Below are positions 52,820 to 64,000 of a stretch of 64,000 nt of DNA, in pieces. Under the pieces are notes generated by a model. That model worked only from the letters and a program-made list of their open reading frames with translations. It was not told where the DNA came from and made no database searches. Source of the stretch: Dromaius novaehollandiae. Its lineage: Eukaryota; Chordata; Aves; Casuariiformes; Dromaiidae. The stretch lies in NCBI RefSeq assembly GCF_036370855.1, contig NC_088098.1:203839336-203903335 (forward strand), written 5' to 3'. Positions within the stretch are counted from its first letter, which is position 1; each line of letters starts with the position of its first letter. A program made the translations under genes and the position numbers.

Positions 52820-54879
52820 ACACATTTTTTTTCCCAGTCTTACTAATAATGATGCTTGTGCAATGCAGTTCATACTTCTGGCTTCACTAGGAACCCCTCT
52901 GGTGCCACATCATGGAACTGCATTTGTAATGTCATGGTTAAGGCTGTTAGCATTCAGTGGGCAGTTACAGCGCTCTCACATTTCATACAGTCCCTATATG
53001 TATTTATAATCCTTAAAATTCAGGCCCTTGTGCTTCATATTAAAATATATCTCATTTTGATTACTTCAGTCTCGGGAAGTCATCTAGTAGCTACAAAAAA
53101 TCATAATAAACAGATTTTTGAGACAACCTTACGTTTCCTGGAGCAGTAATGAAAATGAGGTAAGATCAGTCTCAAACCCCAATCTCAGGACTTCTGTGTT
53201 CTGCCTCCCTCCCACATAGTTCTTTTTTTTTCTGTGCATGCCTGCAACTTTCCTTCACTCTGTGCTCCAGTATAGGTTCACAGCTCTTTCTTCCAGCTTA
53301 ATTTTCCATGAGGTCATGTATCAGAGGCTCCAAAGCAGTCCAGAAATACTGTAGCGCTTTATTTAAAAAAGATTATTAAAGAAAAGTTATTAACAAAGCA
53401 AGATCATATTACTCTGATAATCTCTAATAACTTTCCCCATCTCCTTTTAAACCTATTTTCATAACTTTCATTTTTCCTCACAGACTGTGAAAACCCTTGC
53501 AGATTCATGCTTTTTTTTTCTTTTCTTTTCTTCTTCCTTCCCTGCAAGCATAACATTCCTGGTATGCTTTATTGAAAAAATATGAATGGTGCTATAGCAA
53601 AATAGAATCATGTCAGAGACCAAAAATTTTCATAGATAATTCAGGTAAGAATTGAGTTGTGATATGGAAGCAGAATAATTTAAGTGGGCCTTTGCAGGAT
53701 GTAAGTAAGCATTCTCTAGACAACACTCAGTTTTTTAGGCTGAACTTCTGAAGGACTCCTTTCTGGGTTTTGACCAAATCGTAGTCTTACCAAAGAGGTG
53801 AAATTAAGAGTCTTCAGTATTAGGTCATTCCTGTTCAAGATGTCAAATTCAACAACACTGAAAGAATAAAAGCGATGCTAAGTTCTGAATGCTCTTGAAG
53901 CATCCTCTTCTTTTAGGAGACCAAGGGGGAATATATGTTCTCCCTCTAATTCTCCAGAGGTTTGTCTATTGTTAGTCATCCCCACAGGAAGTTTAAAGCA
54001 GCTTAGAGTGGTGTTGCATCTGTACAGCACTCAGTTTAACTACATGAAGTTGCTTTCAGCCTCAGCTTGTGCTTTGATCTCAGTCTGACATACAAAGCAA
54101 ACCTCCTGTCACAGAGGAGCTGTTATTTGAAATAGGAAGCAAAGCTGGACTAGATGGCCAAAACAGACAAGGGCTATTCAAACACCTTTACTCTGCTTTA
54201 AAGCAGATTTTTATTGAGCCATGGACTGATACCAAGAGAGTGAAGTGTTTCAGTTCAGAAGTGATTGAATTATACATAACAGTAGAGTGGTGTATAAAAC
54301 AAGCTTTCAGAGTTCAGTACCTTTTTTAATTGCACAAAGGTTTTATTCTTCATTCTTTCACTATGCAAGTCAACCCAAAAACATCCCATAAGCACTCAGT
54401 ATTTGACTTATCTGTCAGAAGAATAGGGCATGGATTTGAAATGTGGATCACTTTTGTTCTAAATGAGTCTATAATTGCCATATAAAAGCCCCTGGCAATT
54501 CTCTTCTCCGGTATTTCTTCTAAAGAAGCTCACTAGCCCAAAAGTAGCTGTGAAGGCCACTGCTAGGATGTTCCTTACTGTGCAAATAAGTTCATGCTAT
54601 GTAATTAGAGGTCAAAATAGCTCTTCAAAAGGATAATTTGCCTTTTCTTTTCTGAAAATAGTACAGCAGAATCCACTTCTGTGGAGTTTTCCTCTTCCTT
54701 ATACAAGATGTATAGAATACCCCAGACTTGCTTTGAAGGGCCCCAAGCCAGCAGTAGTCAGGGAGGAAGCTGCACTGGAACTCCAGTAATAGTTACAATC
54801 ACTTGCTCAAGGGGCAGGGCGGGCGGGAGAAGGGGAAAACACAGCAGACAAAACACACAACCCAAGGATTGAAGATTGA

Positions 54880-57800
54880 GCCTTTTTTCCAGGAAGTTTA
54901 TTCCCTTCACAAATAACTTCTGGAGCAAGTGTAACCAATAAGCCTGTTAGAACTGGTTCAGCAGAACCAAAGACCAGAACACTTTTTCTGACTACATTCA
55001 CATACCTGAAGTGTGGCTAACAATAAGAAAACTGAATTTACAGGTTCAGTCCATCTGTGACATGAAACACAATACCACATACCCCAGAAACACTATGCTA
55101 CAGTTGCCCCAAGACCTAGCTTAAGGCAGATGAATACCCTAGTGTCATCTGCCTCTCCTTTTTTGATGTCTTGGAAGGGTAGGCTGAAAGCTAAAGAATC
55201 AAAGGGCACTATGGAGTTACTAAACAACCACTAACATTTTCAGTCACTACAAACAAACAATACAAAGGTGGAGGTTTTTTGGCTTTTTTTTATTGCACTA
55301 ATGGGGTCCCTAGATACTTCATACATGGTCACTCATTCCTGCAAACAAATCAGTGCTGTTATGATTGTCTGTTGGTCTAATCGCTCAAGGATACTAGGAT
55401 TGCATGCTGCCTTCAGTTGGAAGTCAGGCCTCTTGGTCAATGCTCAAAAGCAAACTGAGAAGAGAGAAATACATGCATTCAGTTAAAAAAAAACAGGAAA
55501 AGGCAGAAAATCATCATAAAGCTTCTAAGCAATTGCATCACAAAAACATACAGCTGCTGCTTGTGAAGCTGTTGTATCTTGCAACATCTCAGATCAGTAT
55601 CAGAAATTGCAGCTGCTCCAAGCTAGATTCTTTGCAGATATAAGCAGCATCACTCAAGTAAAGGATTTGCCAATTACTGTAAACAAACTATTGCCTATCA
55701 TCCTACAGCAAATCTGACTATTCAATTAAAGATTCTTTCTTTTAAGCCATGCAAACAGTATCTGCCAGCTCAAGACAAGCAGCAGGCTGGGAAGCCTGAC
55801 ATTTGAGAACTCAAGTTAATCAGCAGAGCTACACAGGAAGCTGGGGGGGTTGTTTATTACTGTCTACTGGAAGACTTGTACAACAGGTCACTGAAAGTTT
55901 AATCAAGAATAAACTGTTCCCCTTGTTACTGTATCAGCACTGCCAAGACACTGCTCTTAAGCATTTTCCAAAGCTTTGACTCAACTTCCAAAGGAGATGG
56001 ACATGGAATGAAATGTGAACAACATGGTCAGCTAGTTCACAGGAGTTTAGTCATTTGATGCTTCTCAAGCATTACTTAACACTACACAGAGAGTCTTCCC
56101 CATGGTCTAATGCTAACGTTTTGCCAAGGTTTTGTCTGCAATGCAGTTCAGACAACTGATTCCATGTATTTTATTTTGTAATAGCACTGAACACCGTAAG
56201 TACTGCAGTGTACAGCATTAAAGATCAGTGCAAGTACAACTGACTGAAGGGGCAGGGGGTGGAAAGCGGTAACCTAGACTAGCTTTCCTGCCAGAATATT
56301 GTCAAGAAGCTTTTACCTAGTAGTTTCCAGGTAAAGTTCTTCCACTTCAGAGAGTTGTTCAGGTGCTTGACACAGGCATCCATTTTCAGTCCTCCAGTAC
56401 ATTCAGAACTCATTTACCTGTCAGGCCTGATAGGTAAGTCACAGGTCCTGTGAAATACCCTCAGACATCACAGATAACACTGGACACCTACGTTTAGGTA
56501 CCTGAATCACTTAGTTTCTAAAGCTATGTATATGCTGCCACCCAATCTATATGTAGTTACTGCAGTGTTTGAAGAAAAAAATGGCCCCACATGGTCTAAA
56601 TGAACATGCATAGCTTAGAACATCCGTCTCCCACTACATTTTTGTTATCCTTAAACAAGGGCTATTCCTCAGTCCTATATTCAAAGACCTACATGCTAAG
56701 AAACATTTCAGAACTCTTGAGGTGAGCCTGACCCCTCCAGCTCCCCCTGCAGATTCGCATCTTAATCTACAGAAAACACACTTGGTTCTAATATTACAAA
56801 ATTTGATGTTCAAAAACACAAATTAAAGTCATGTATCTTATGCCCTATCAAGCTTTCATAATGTTTGAACACAGAGTTGTTACACTGGACAAGAAAGCTT
56901 TTAGAAGCATTTCTAAACAGGAAGAATAAAGAGATATTAATCAAAGCTGTTTAAAATAGCTTGCTAGGTTTGAAGCATTTACATTTTTAAACAGAAAAAT
57001 TAAAGGGACAATATGTACACAAAGTTGCAGAGAAAAAAAGTCTGTTGTTTAAGAGTTACAGTAAATTAATCTACAATTAAAGAATCCTAGGTACTATAAG
57101 ATATATAGTTTGAAGCATTAAATAACTATGCTGTCAGCTAATACACATCATTAAAGATAGAATTACAGAAATTATGGAAGACTGGATGAAGCCAAGAATC
57201 TGTATTGTTGAATTCACATGAAAAATATTTAGAAGTCCAGATTCATTCCCTTCCCCCAAGACAAAGCAAAACTATTTCAAAACTATCATCTCCAGTATTA
57301 TTTTGAAAGGGATTCTAGCCCACGAGATACTGCACAGAAACACAGGGGAAAGACACAGATAACTTGAATGTGTATGTTTTTTCCCCTTTGGCACAATCGC
57401 CCTCACTAAATTTAATCATTTAGGTTACTACTGATGGAAGCATCCAAAAACTGCTAACAGATCAGTGTCTCAATCACATGATTATCCCAAAAGTAAACAT
57501 TTTGGCCCATTTGGCTAGCCTTAGTCTGATTCAATTCTGTGGCTGAAACTATACTAGAAATAAAACATACTGTTAATTTCAAAGACAGTCTAAATCCCAA
57601 ACCCAGTGGGCAGATTTCCCAAGACAGTGGGGAATTAGATTAGGAGACCCAGCGGGTTTTTACAGACTTAGAGGGGACTTCTGTTAAATTACATTTCAGA
57701 TGTACACCAAGAAAGATATATACAGATGCCAAACACATAACATCTACAACTATGAATGGAAATTTGTTTGCTAGTGATGAAACATTAACTTCACTTAATA

Positions 57801-59410
57801 CAAGCTCTAAACTTAACACTCAGCAACCATTACACAAGGACAAGTCCCTATATCCAGTGAAGTTATACAGCCTGCGCAAGTTCTCTCCAAAGTATGCACT
57901 TCACCTTCATACATATAGGGTGCTATCTTTTTAGAAAAGTTAAGACCCATACAGGTAAGAACTACATATGAAGTGATGTGAGCCAGTTAAATACACACAA
58001 TTTGTCAGCAGCCTGAAGCTGACATAAATAGCACTTTCACATCAAACTAGAGAATATATTAAGACACCAAAATACCTGTTAAAAACATTTTATCCCTGGC
58101 CAGTCTGAAGGCTGAGTGGTCTATACTTGAGTTAAGCATATGACTGAGGAAGCCCAACTTCAAAGACAGGCAAGCTGAAAACACTACAGGATTTAATGCA
58201 GTTATCCTGGCAGTATTTATTTTACACCAGTGTGGAAAACCTACAGAAGTATCCATGAACACTTTCTGTCCATAGGTAGCCATTATGCAGACCCAGGGAT
58301 ATGAAAGCAAAGGTAAAGCAAAAGTCAACCACTAAAAAAAAGTCACTGGATTACCAGCTTGCAAAACCAACCAAGACTTAAAAGGGGGCTGGAAGATCTT
58401 ACTATTTAATATGTACAATCTTTATAAAGTTTCAAATGCAGGAAAGCAGCTTTTACAATTTAATCCTTAGCATGAGGGTTTTATTGCTGCATAGGTGCCC
58501 TTTGCCTTGTCCCTAAGGTCATGAAAACCACTGCCCAGCCAGGATTTCTATTCTCTAAAAATCAAGGCAGGAGACTACCCAATGTTGTTAATCTTTCTCT
58601 CTCTCTCGTTATTTAAAAAAAAAAGAGACTAAGGCCCCTACTTTGCCAAAGGGAATCACCAAGCACCAAGAAGTCCAGTTCCATGTTCCAAATTAACAGA
58701 ACACCTAAACAGAATTACAGTTTTATTATGCTTTTCCTATCAAAGTTAAAAATCTTGTCAGGAGAAGAGCATTTTCCAGTTGCTACAGCCTACAGTGAAA
58801 AGCCAACAATGGGAACTGAAAATAAACAAGCACTCATTTGGGAAGTAAAGATATTTTAATTCAGTCTTCATATAAACTATTATTAATACATATTACACAA
58901 AGGTCTAAACATGAGAATTTAAAAAAAACACACTGCTCCTGCAACAGTTAACCTATCTTTCCTCCCCCAACCCCACAAGAAAGCCAATACAGAACCAGAA
59001 CAGTAGCTGAAGTTTACTATTAATAAGCAAACTATATTTCCCCACATCTATGTGGAGGGGAACTCATGAGAATAGGTACACCAAGCTCCCTTTTAGAAAC
59101 TCAGTCAGAAAATATTTTATTCAAACTGTCGTAAGGGCATACTTACAGAACTTTCCCTATTCAAGCAAGAAAGCTACTGAAAACGTCACCTTACTATTTA
59201 GTCAGTGCTACATACAGAAAACATCTTTGGCAAGGAAGATCTAGTACACTTATAATGACAATATAGTTTACTAATATACAACTGTGTTAAGTAGTTGATT
59301 AATCATCTCCAGTACCACAATTTTCTATTAAGACACTAGTGGCTTAAACGTCAACATTTGGACAGTGGCAGGAACAAACGGGGTATTTTGCAAGTGGAAG
59401 TCTCCCTTCC
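54880..59410 (-). other. BIRC2: Probable BIRC2 3' UTR
   Basis: No coding signal. On the minus strand the sequence is T-rich, as 3' UTRs often are. It is bounded by the cIAP stop codon and by the poly(A) site at 54897. An 89-codon open frame at 58059-58328 (-) has no recognisable domain. The extent is inference; transcripts would settle it. Confidence 0.45.
54897..54902 (-). terminator. BIRC2: Candidate distal BIRC2 poly(A) signal AATAAA (minus strand)
   Basis: Read on the minus strand, AATAAA is followed at about 15-20 bases by a CA cleavage context (near 54880) and then a strong GT-rich element GGGTTGTGTGTTTTGTCTGC (54845-54865). The three parts in correct order make this the best termination site seen downstream of the cIAP stop codon. 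It would give a ~4.5 kb 3' UTR. Weaker AATAAA words (for example near 58480 and 59117) could give shorter forms. Confidence 0.5.
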
Positions 59411-59604
59411 TTATGAAAGAAATGTACGTACTGTACCCTTGATTGTCCCCCTGCAAATAGGGCATTTCCTAAGGGAAGGTGCACATTCTTTGCACACCAC
59501 TAAGTGACCACATGGAATAAAAACAATGGAAACTTCTTTATCCATGCAGACTTTACATGTTCTTTCCTCTTGTAACCTCCTTAATTGTTCTTCCATAGGT
59601 AAAC
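59411..59604 (-). CDS. BIRC2: BIRC2 terminal exon (RING finger)
   Basis: 194 coding bases after the minus-strand acceptor CTTTTTTCCAG. Encodes [20 protein letters not shown] through the RING to RTFLS and TAA. All zinc-binding Cys and His of the C3HC4 finger are present, so ligase activity should be intact. Confidence 0.96.
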
Positions 59605-62600
59605 CTGGAAAAAAGAGTGGTTTAAACATTTTAGAAGCTGGAATGGAATTTGACTTCTTTCTAATCAAAATGCACACGTATTCAAATGCGACCCCTTACT
59701 TCCTAGCTGTATTCAATACTAGACCGCAGCAAGAATAAGCACATTTTCCAGAGCTAGAAAAGTGGCATGCAAGTAACCACCTAGTCCTTACTTTCCGCTT
59801 CTGTAAGGCAAAGGAGCACCTCAGGGACTGGAGGCCAGCTATATTTCTTGAGGCTATGGTTTATATTTGAGCATATACTGTACTTTTCTTGTTTGGATAT
59901 TAGAAGCACAAAGCACAGTCCAATTAGTGGAAGTCAGCTATATGCAGGCTTGTACACTTTACTGCAGTCTATAACATACTAAATTCAAATACATTTATAC
60001 TGCAAGAGTGAAAAAAGACTGGAGCAAACTCAAACCCATGGCTGACAAGTTTTACCTATCTAGCTGTTGGCCCAGCTAGATTTTAGGATATCCACAGTCC
60101 ACTTTGGAAAAGTGAAGATCTCCATAGAATGCCTGAACAGGAAACTCTCCTTCCTTAGTGCCCAAGCACTTGCATATGGCACAGAATATACCTTACAGCA
60201 GATACACAAGCTTGCATGTCTGCCCACACACTTAATTTATACAGATTAAACTCAGTTTACCAAAGCAAAAGCTAGGGATGGGCTAAAACTTAAAACTCAT
60301 TTCTTAACCCAAGGGTTTTTTGTTTGTTTTTAATAGAAGCTATTGTCCCACAATACCCTTTTAGAAAGAAAGTGAAATTCAAGATACCTGAAACATCTTC
60401 TGTAGGAACATACTTCACACTCTTCTCCACTAAAATAAGAGGAAAAGAACATTTAGTCATTTGGTTAGTCTATATTCCAGTAAAACCCTTTTTTTCATCT
60501 TTAGACTGCTCTGACAATGCAGATTAGACTTTGATAAACTGACATACTTTTAAGAGACATACCAAATAAATCTCTGTACAGTAAAGGGTCACAGTCTCGT
60601 AGACAGTTTCTGAATATGCTGGCTGCTGCATTTCCTTTCACTAAGACTGTATCTATCAACTCCCTTGCTTGCAACGGTGTCTGAGTCTTTTGCTTAATAA
60701 CATCATGCTCAAGTTCAGTTATCACTTTAGCCGACAGTAAACTCCCAAGAATTGGAAGTACACATGTCAAACGTTGGAATAAAGCCTTTCGATTTTTCCG
60801 GATTAAGGACAAGTCATCTGAAATACAAAGCAGATTAGATGTTCATTAGGAATATAGTATTCCAAGCTGCATTTCTACTAATGAGAACTGACACACCTAA
60901 GTTATCCAACTTTTCATTTACTATATCATTAATAAAAAACTTGTTTCAGTGGTATTTACATGCAAGAATGAACTTAAGAAAACCACACTGCAGTTTAGAA
61001 GCTGAAACCCCTTCACCAGTGAAAGCCTGTGTTTCCCTCTCTAGATGAAAGCTTGAGAGGATCTTGCCTAACTTTACACCCAGCAAAAGCTGTATTCTCT
61101 GCAGAAGTGGAAAGAAAAAACAAGCCTCTGCATAACGCCACAGCTAACTCAACAAAAACTAATACATTAACTTCAGCCAGTGGCAGCCAAAAGCATTACT
61201 GAGTAGATCGATCTGGCTTACTTTAAAGTATCCCAAGAAAATTATGTGCAAGAAACCAAAGGTATGGCACAACTATGTAACTCAAGAGTTTTTTTTTTTT
61301 TTTTCCTTCCAGAGTCAAACAAGAAAATCATTCTCATGAAGGTTTAGTGGTCAAACCCATCTCCACTTTTGTGACAGCATACAAATGTAGGAAAGAAGCC
61401 ATTTAATTCAATCTGTAAATGAGAAGTTTCATTACTGCTTCAGACTCAAAAATTTGGATTTTAAGCATCAGAACAAAACCACTTACATGGTCTTAAAGCA
61501 ATAGGGAATGTTAAAAATGCATCAAGTAATGAGTGTTAAATAGCTAATCTACATATTATGAGTTGGATAGAGAAAAGCTGACCTCCTGTCACATTACAGA
61601 ACAAATTTGTGAAAGTTTATGGCCTCTTCCAGGAGGTGGTTATGTTGGCTCATCAATTCAAGCACCATAAGAAGGGAGCAAGTTTGTAAGAGTGGTGTGC
61701 TAAGTAAAGTCTTTGTTCCATTTATTTTTGATTAACCATAATACAAAGACAGACAAAAAAATGCTTTGTTCCTGTAGAGAGAATAAGGCAAGTCTGAACA
61801 CTTGGCACCTGTACAAACTATCCTCCTCAAAACAAACTACCAGACTGATCTAGTCCCATGCAGATACCAGACAATGCTTTTACAGAAGCTCATCCTATTA
61901 GGAAGTAAATTAAATCACTTAGTGGATAACAGTTATAAAAGGTCAAAAGCACAAATATACAAGCCACTTCTGCTTTTATTCCTGCCCTCTTTGTACCTGA
62001 GGCCACTTCTTCAGACTGCCTCTCTTTCTCTTCTTCTCTCTTCTCATCTTCAGCAGTAAGGAGATCAGACACAAGATCATTAACAGTCTTGTAGTTTTCT
62101 CCAGTGGCCAAGATCTTACTTTGCACTGTTTGCTTTATTAGCCTTCTACTAAATCCCATCTCCAAGGCAGCTTTAACCACGGGCGTGTTCATCATGATTG
62201 CATCTTCTGAATGACTTTCTCCAGGTTCAAAATGAATAACTAATCAAAGAAAAGCAACACTAAGTTTAAAAAAACCACACACACACACCACACTGGTCAG
62301 ACACATTCAACATTACCTACACACATGTCTTCTAATGCTAGGTATCATGCAAGTTCAATGATTAAGCAGGCTTTTTTAGTAGCTAGTTTTAAATGGAAAC
62401 CAGCTACCTGGATTCAATTGAGTTGAACCCATGATGAGCTTCAATCAGTGCTAAGCCTTCACTAAAAATCAAGGGATAAGTCAGAAAGGACAGCATTCCA
62501 TTGTGTCTTAAAATTTCTAACTATTAAAAAAGCTAACTTCAGCCTTGAAAAAAAATTCTCTTCCAATAGCTGGCAACTGAAAATTAAGAGCTTGTTATGC

Positions 62601-63303
62601 AAACAGAATCATTCTATTCCAACTCTTGATCAATAATTTATATTCAATTTAAGCACCAGGCATATGAGATAGTACATGCTGATCTGGAACAGTGAGTCAA
62701 TGACCACTGTCACCTACTCACTCTTTGGTAGTGTATTGCCACCATGGCTAGGCTTCTACTCTCAGAAGGGAACACAGAAAGACTTCACTTAACCAGCTTG
62801 TCCTGCCCTTTCTGTGACCACTGCAGCTCAGAGAATATTTACTTAGCTATGCACCTAAAATAGAGTTGCATGACATGCATAATGATGACACCTTTCATAT
62901 TTGTGGGGCAAGTGCTCCACAAAGTTCAATACCTTACATCACTTTAGCAAATGCCAATTGGACTTGTTTTGCTTAACCCAACCATGAACCTAACAAAACA
63001 AACACAGCAGATGGCAAGCCTGCAAAACCAAAAATCTTAACGGGATGATATTATAAGAAAAACAAGACATGAGATCTCTTACAAGCTTCCTGGAAGTTTA
63101 TCCATATAATGTTAAAGCTACATAAGCATTAAAGAACAATATTGCTGTGTCCAAGAAACTCAAGAGTTGTTAGTTTTGGATAGCCAAGTGTTAAGTTTGC
63201 AAAGTGCTGAGGAAGTCTGAAAGTGTGCCTTTCAAGTTATATTAATATACATACTTGGGGGATCAACGTTTTCATCTACAGGTGTATCAGAGGTTGACAA
63301 CAG
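59411..63303 (-). CDS. BIRC2: Cellular inhibitor of apoptosis (cIAP), C-terminal half, five exons, partial
   Basis: RING E3 ubiquitin ligase acting with TRAF2 in TNF-receptor and NF-kB signalling, restraining RIPK1- and caspase-driven death. In transcript order the exons are 63303-63255, 62239-61997, 60817-60563, 60429-60388 and 59604-59411, all GT-AG in phase, encoding the last 260 residues (human cIAP1 is about 618). Fragment order: linker LLSTSDT; UBA at residues about 35-75 with MGF; CARD at about 99-182 ([20 protein letters not shown]); linker [15 protein letters not shown] at 213-248 (CKVC, CGH, CKEC, CPIC) and the end [12 protein letters not shown]. The BIR domains lie beyond position 64000. 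Residues match human BIRC2 in places (DPPIIHF) and BIRC3 in others (FEPGE, EVSIVF), as expected for the single cIAP gene of birds (chicken ITA). The symbol BIRC2 is used by convention; BIRC3 is the alternative name. Confidence 0.94.
60388..60429 (-). CDS. BIRC2: BIRC2 short linker exon
   Basis: 42 bases between ATTTTAG and GTATCT (minus strand). Encodes [14 protein letters not shown], matching the human KYIPTEDVS linker between CARD and RING. Both phases fit the neighbours. Confidence 0.92.
60563..60817 (-). CDS. BIRC2: BIRC2 CARD exon
   Basis: 255 bases, acceptor TGTATTTCAG, donor GTATGT (minus strand). Encodes the caspase-recruitment domain from [10 protein letters not shown] to LYRDLFG, including [20 protein letters not shown]. 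In cIAPs the CARD restrains RING dimerisation and ligase activity. Confidence 0.95.
61997..62239 (-). CDS. BIRC2: BIRC2 UBA exon
   Basis: 243 bases, acceptor TTTGATTAG, donor GTACAA (minus strand). Encodes [19 protein letters not shown] and the ubiquitin-binding UBA domain with the MGF loop ([15 protein letters not shown]), ending in the charged segment [18 protein letters not shown]. Confidence 0.95.
63255..63303 (-). CDS. BIRC2: BIRC2 linker exon before UBA
   Basis: 49 bases, acceptor TTCAACAG, donor GTATGT (minus strand). Encodes [16 protein letters not shown], matching human BIRC2 LLSTSDTTGEENADPP (from memory). Short, but splice sites and phase support it. Confidence 0.85.
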
Positions 63304-64000
63304 CTGTTGAACACAATGAAACTGCATTAGTAACAGAGTATCTCTTTCCCTTCTACATACCTTTCTAGCATTCTTGATGAAAGAAATGTGCTAAGTTTAT
63401 CTGAATAGTATCTGCATTTTGCACATAATTACGCAAGTCCAACATTTGTTTAATACATAACCAATACAGTCAGTGCTGACTTCTGTCAAGAGAAGCTTTT
63501 CTGAACCACATTTACGCACTCAGCCTCCTCTTACCAGAAGAGCTATGGTTAAAAACAGTGTGTGGAGGGTATGGGGGGAGAGAGGCAGCAGCATAGGGAA
63601 TTGAGTTGTCTGGGGCTGACTTCTGAAATAGCAATTACTGGTCTTACTCACTGGAACTTACATAAATCAGAACTTCCCTCTCCTGACAAGGAGACTGGAA
63701 GGCTCGCATTGCCCCATAACGAGCAGTACAAGGTTTGTCTGTAAATGACATAGTGCTATAACTCTTATATTACTATAATACTATACCACCTACTTTAAAG
63801 TATCAATTCTCACAAAGCACTTACCCTGTACAGGAATAGTCATGGAAAGTTCTAATGCTCTAACTCCATTAGGCTTAGCTCAGCATTAATTCAATTTTTC
63901 TAAAAAGAGCATTTACACAGAAACCTACTACCAAAGCATGCAGAAATTAGGCAAAAGGGTGCACCCAACTCCCCAAAACAATACACCACTCTTATGTAAC
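63304..64000 (-). other. BIRC2: BIRC2 intron, continues past right edge
   Basis: No BIR3 coding sequence (CxxC...HxxWFPxC) is seen on the minus strand, so this is the intron between the BIR3 exon and the linker exon. A GTAAG donor-like word near 63530 (-) follows non-coding sequence and was not used. Confidence 0.75.

Larger units (their letters stand above)
51850..54880. other. Spacer between convergent TMEM123 and BIRC2
   Basis: About 3 kb without a recognised gene. Contains T16-type tracts (near 52118), a 23-bp tandem duplication (52690-52735) and a short (TA)n at about 52800-52819. A GGACTAGATGGCC word at 54147 recalls CR1 but is too short to call. Confidence 0.6.

Noticed and set aside
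54147-54190. GGACTAGATGGCC word resembling a CR1 tail
   Set aside because: Too short; the following bases do not continue the CR1 consensus or end in ATTCTGTG repeats.
58059-58328. 89-codon minus-strand frame in the presumed BIRC2 3' UTR
   Set aside because: No recognisable domain; within a probable untranslated region.
63500-63560. Possible BIR3 exon with GTAAG donor on the minus strand
   Set aside because: Sequence before the donor has a stop codon and lacks the BIR3 end that should precede LLSTSDT.

Overview
The window looks like nuclear DNA from a bird. Three vertebrate genes are spread over long introns and AT-rich spacers, and one 5'-truncated CR1 retroposon carries the avian-type 8-bp tail repeats (ATTCTGTG). 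The gene order MMP7 - TMEM123 - cIAP (BIRC2/BIRC3) is the mirror image of the human 11q22 order as I remember it. I cannot name the species from sequence alone. No bacterial, phage, CRISPR or operon-like feature was seen.

Layout. (1) 1-7.6 kb: no gene recognised; contains an AT microsatellite. MMP20 is the human neighbour on this side, but I found no trace of it. (2) 7.6-12.4 kb: a complete matrilysin gene (MMP7, + strand) with six coding exons, 263 codons, an intact cysteine switch and zinc site, a TATA box with an AP-1 site upstream, and an ATTAAA poly(A) signal. (3) 12.4-31.2 kb: intergenic. It holds a perfect 18-bp hairpin, a G17 tract, an A28 tract, a ~0.92 kb CR1 fragment with the C-terminal part of reverse transcriptase still open, and a pyrimidine-rich block. 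(4) 31.2-51.85 kb: TMEM123 (porimin, + strand). A CpG-island promoter sits just downstream of a tandem duplication that contains a TTTA microsatellite. Six coding exons encode a 184-residue mucin-like type I membrane protein, followed by a ~2 kb 3' UTR. Its introns hold a hAT-like MITE and an old CR1-like tail. (5) 51.85-54.88 kb: gap between two convergent genes. (6) 54.88-64 kb: the 3' half of a cellular IAP gene (BIRC2/cIAP1-like, - strand), with the last five coding exons (linker, UBA, CARD, short linker, RING) and probably a ~4.5 kb 3' UTR. The BIR domains lie beyond the right edge.

The three genes are not known to act as one pathway. MMP7 is a secreted protease, TMEM123 a surface mucin linked to oncotic cell death, and cIAP a ubiquitin ligase in TNF/NF-kB and cell-death signalling. 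Their linkage is conserved synteny. I found no convincing previously undescribed system. The items most worth a second look are the hairpin at 13.36 kb, the duplicated microsatellite at the TMEM123 promoter, the in-frame upstream ATG of TMEM123, the conserved TMEM123 tail, and the long BIRC2 3' UTR.
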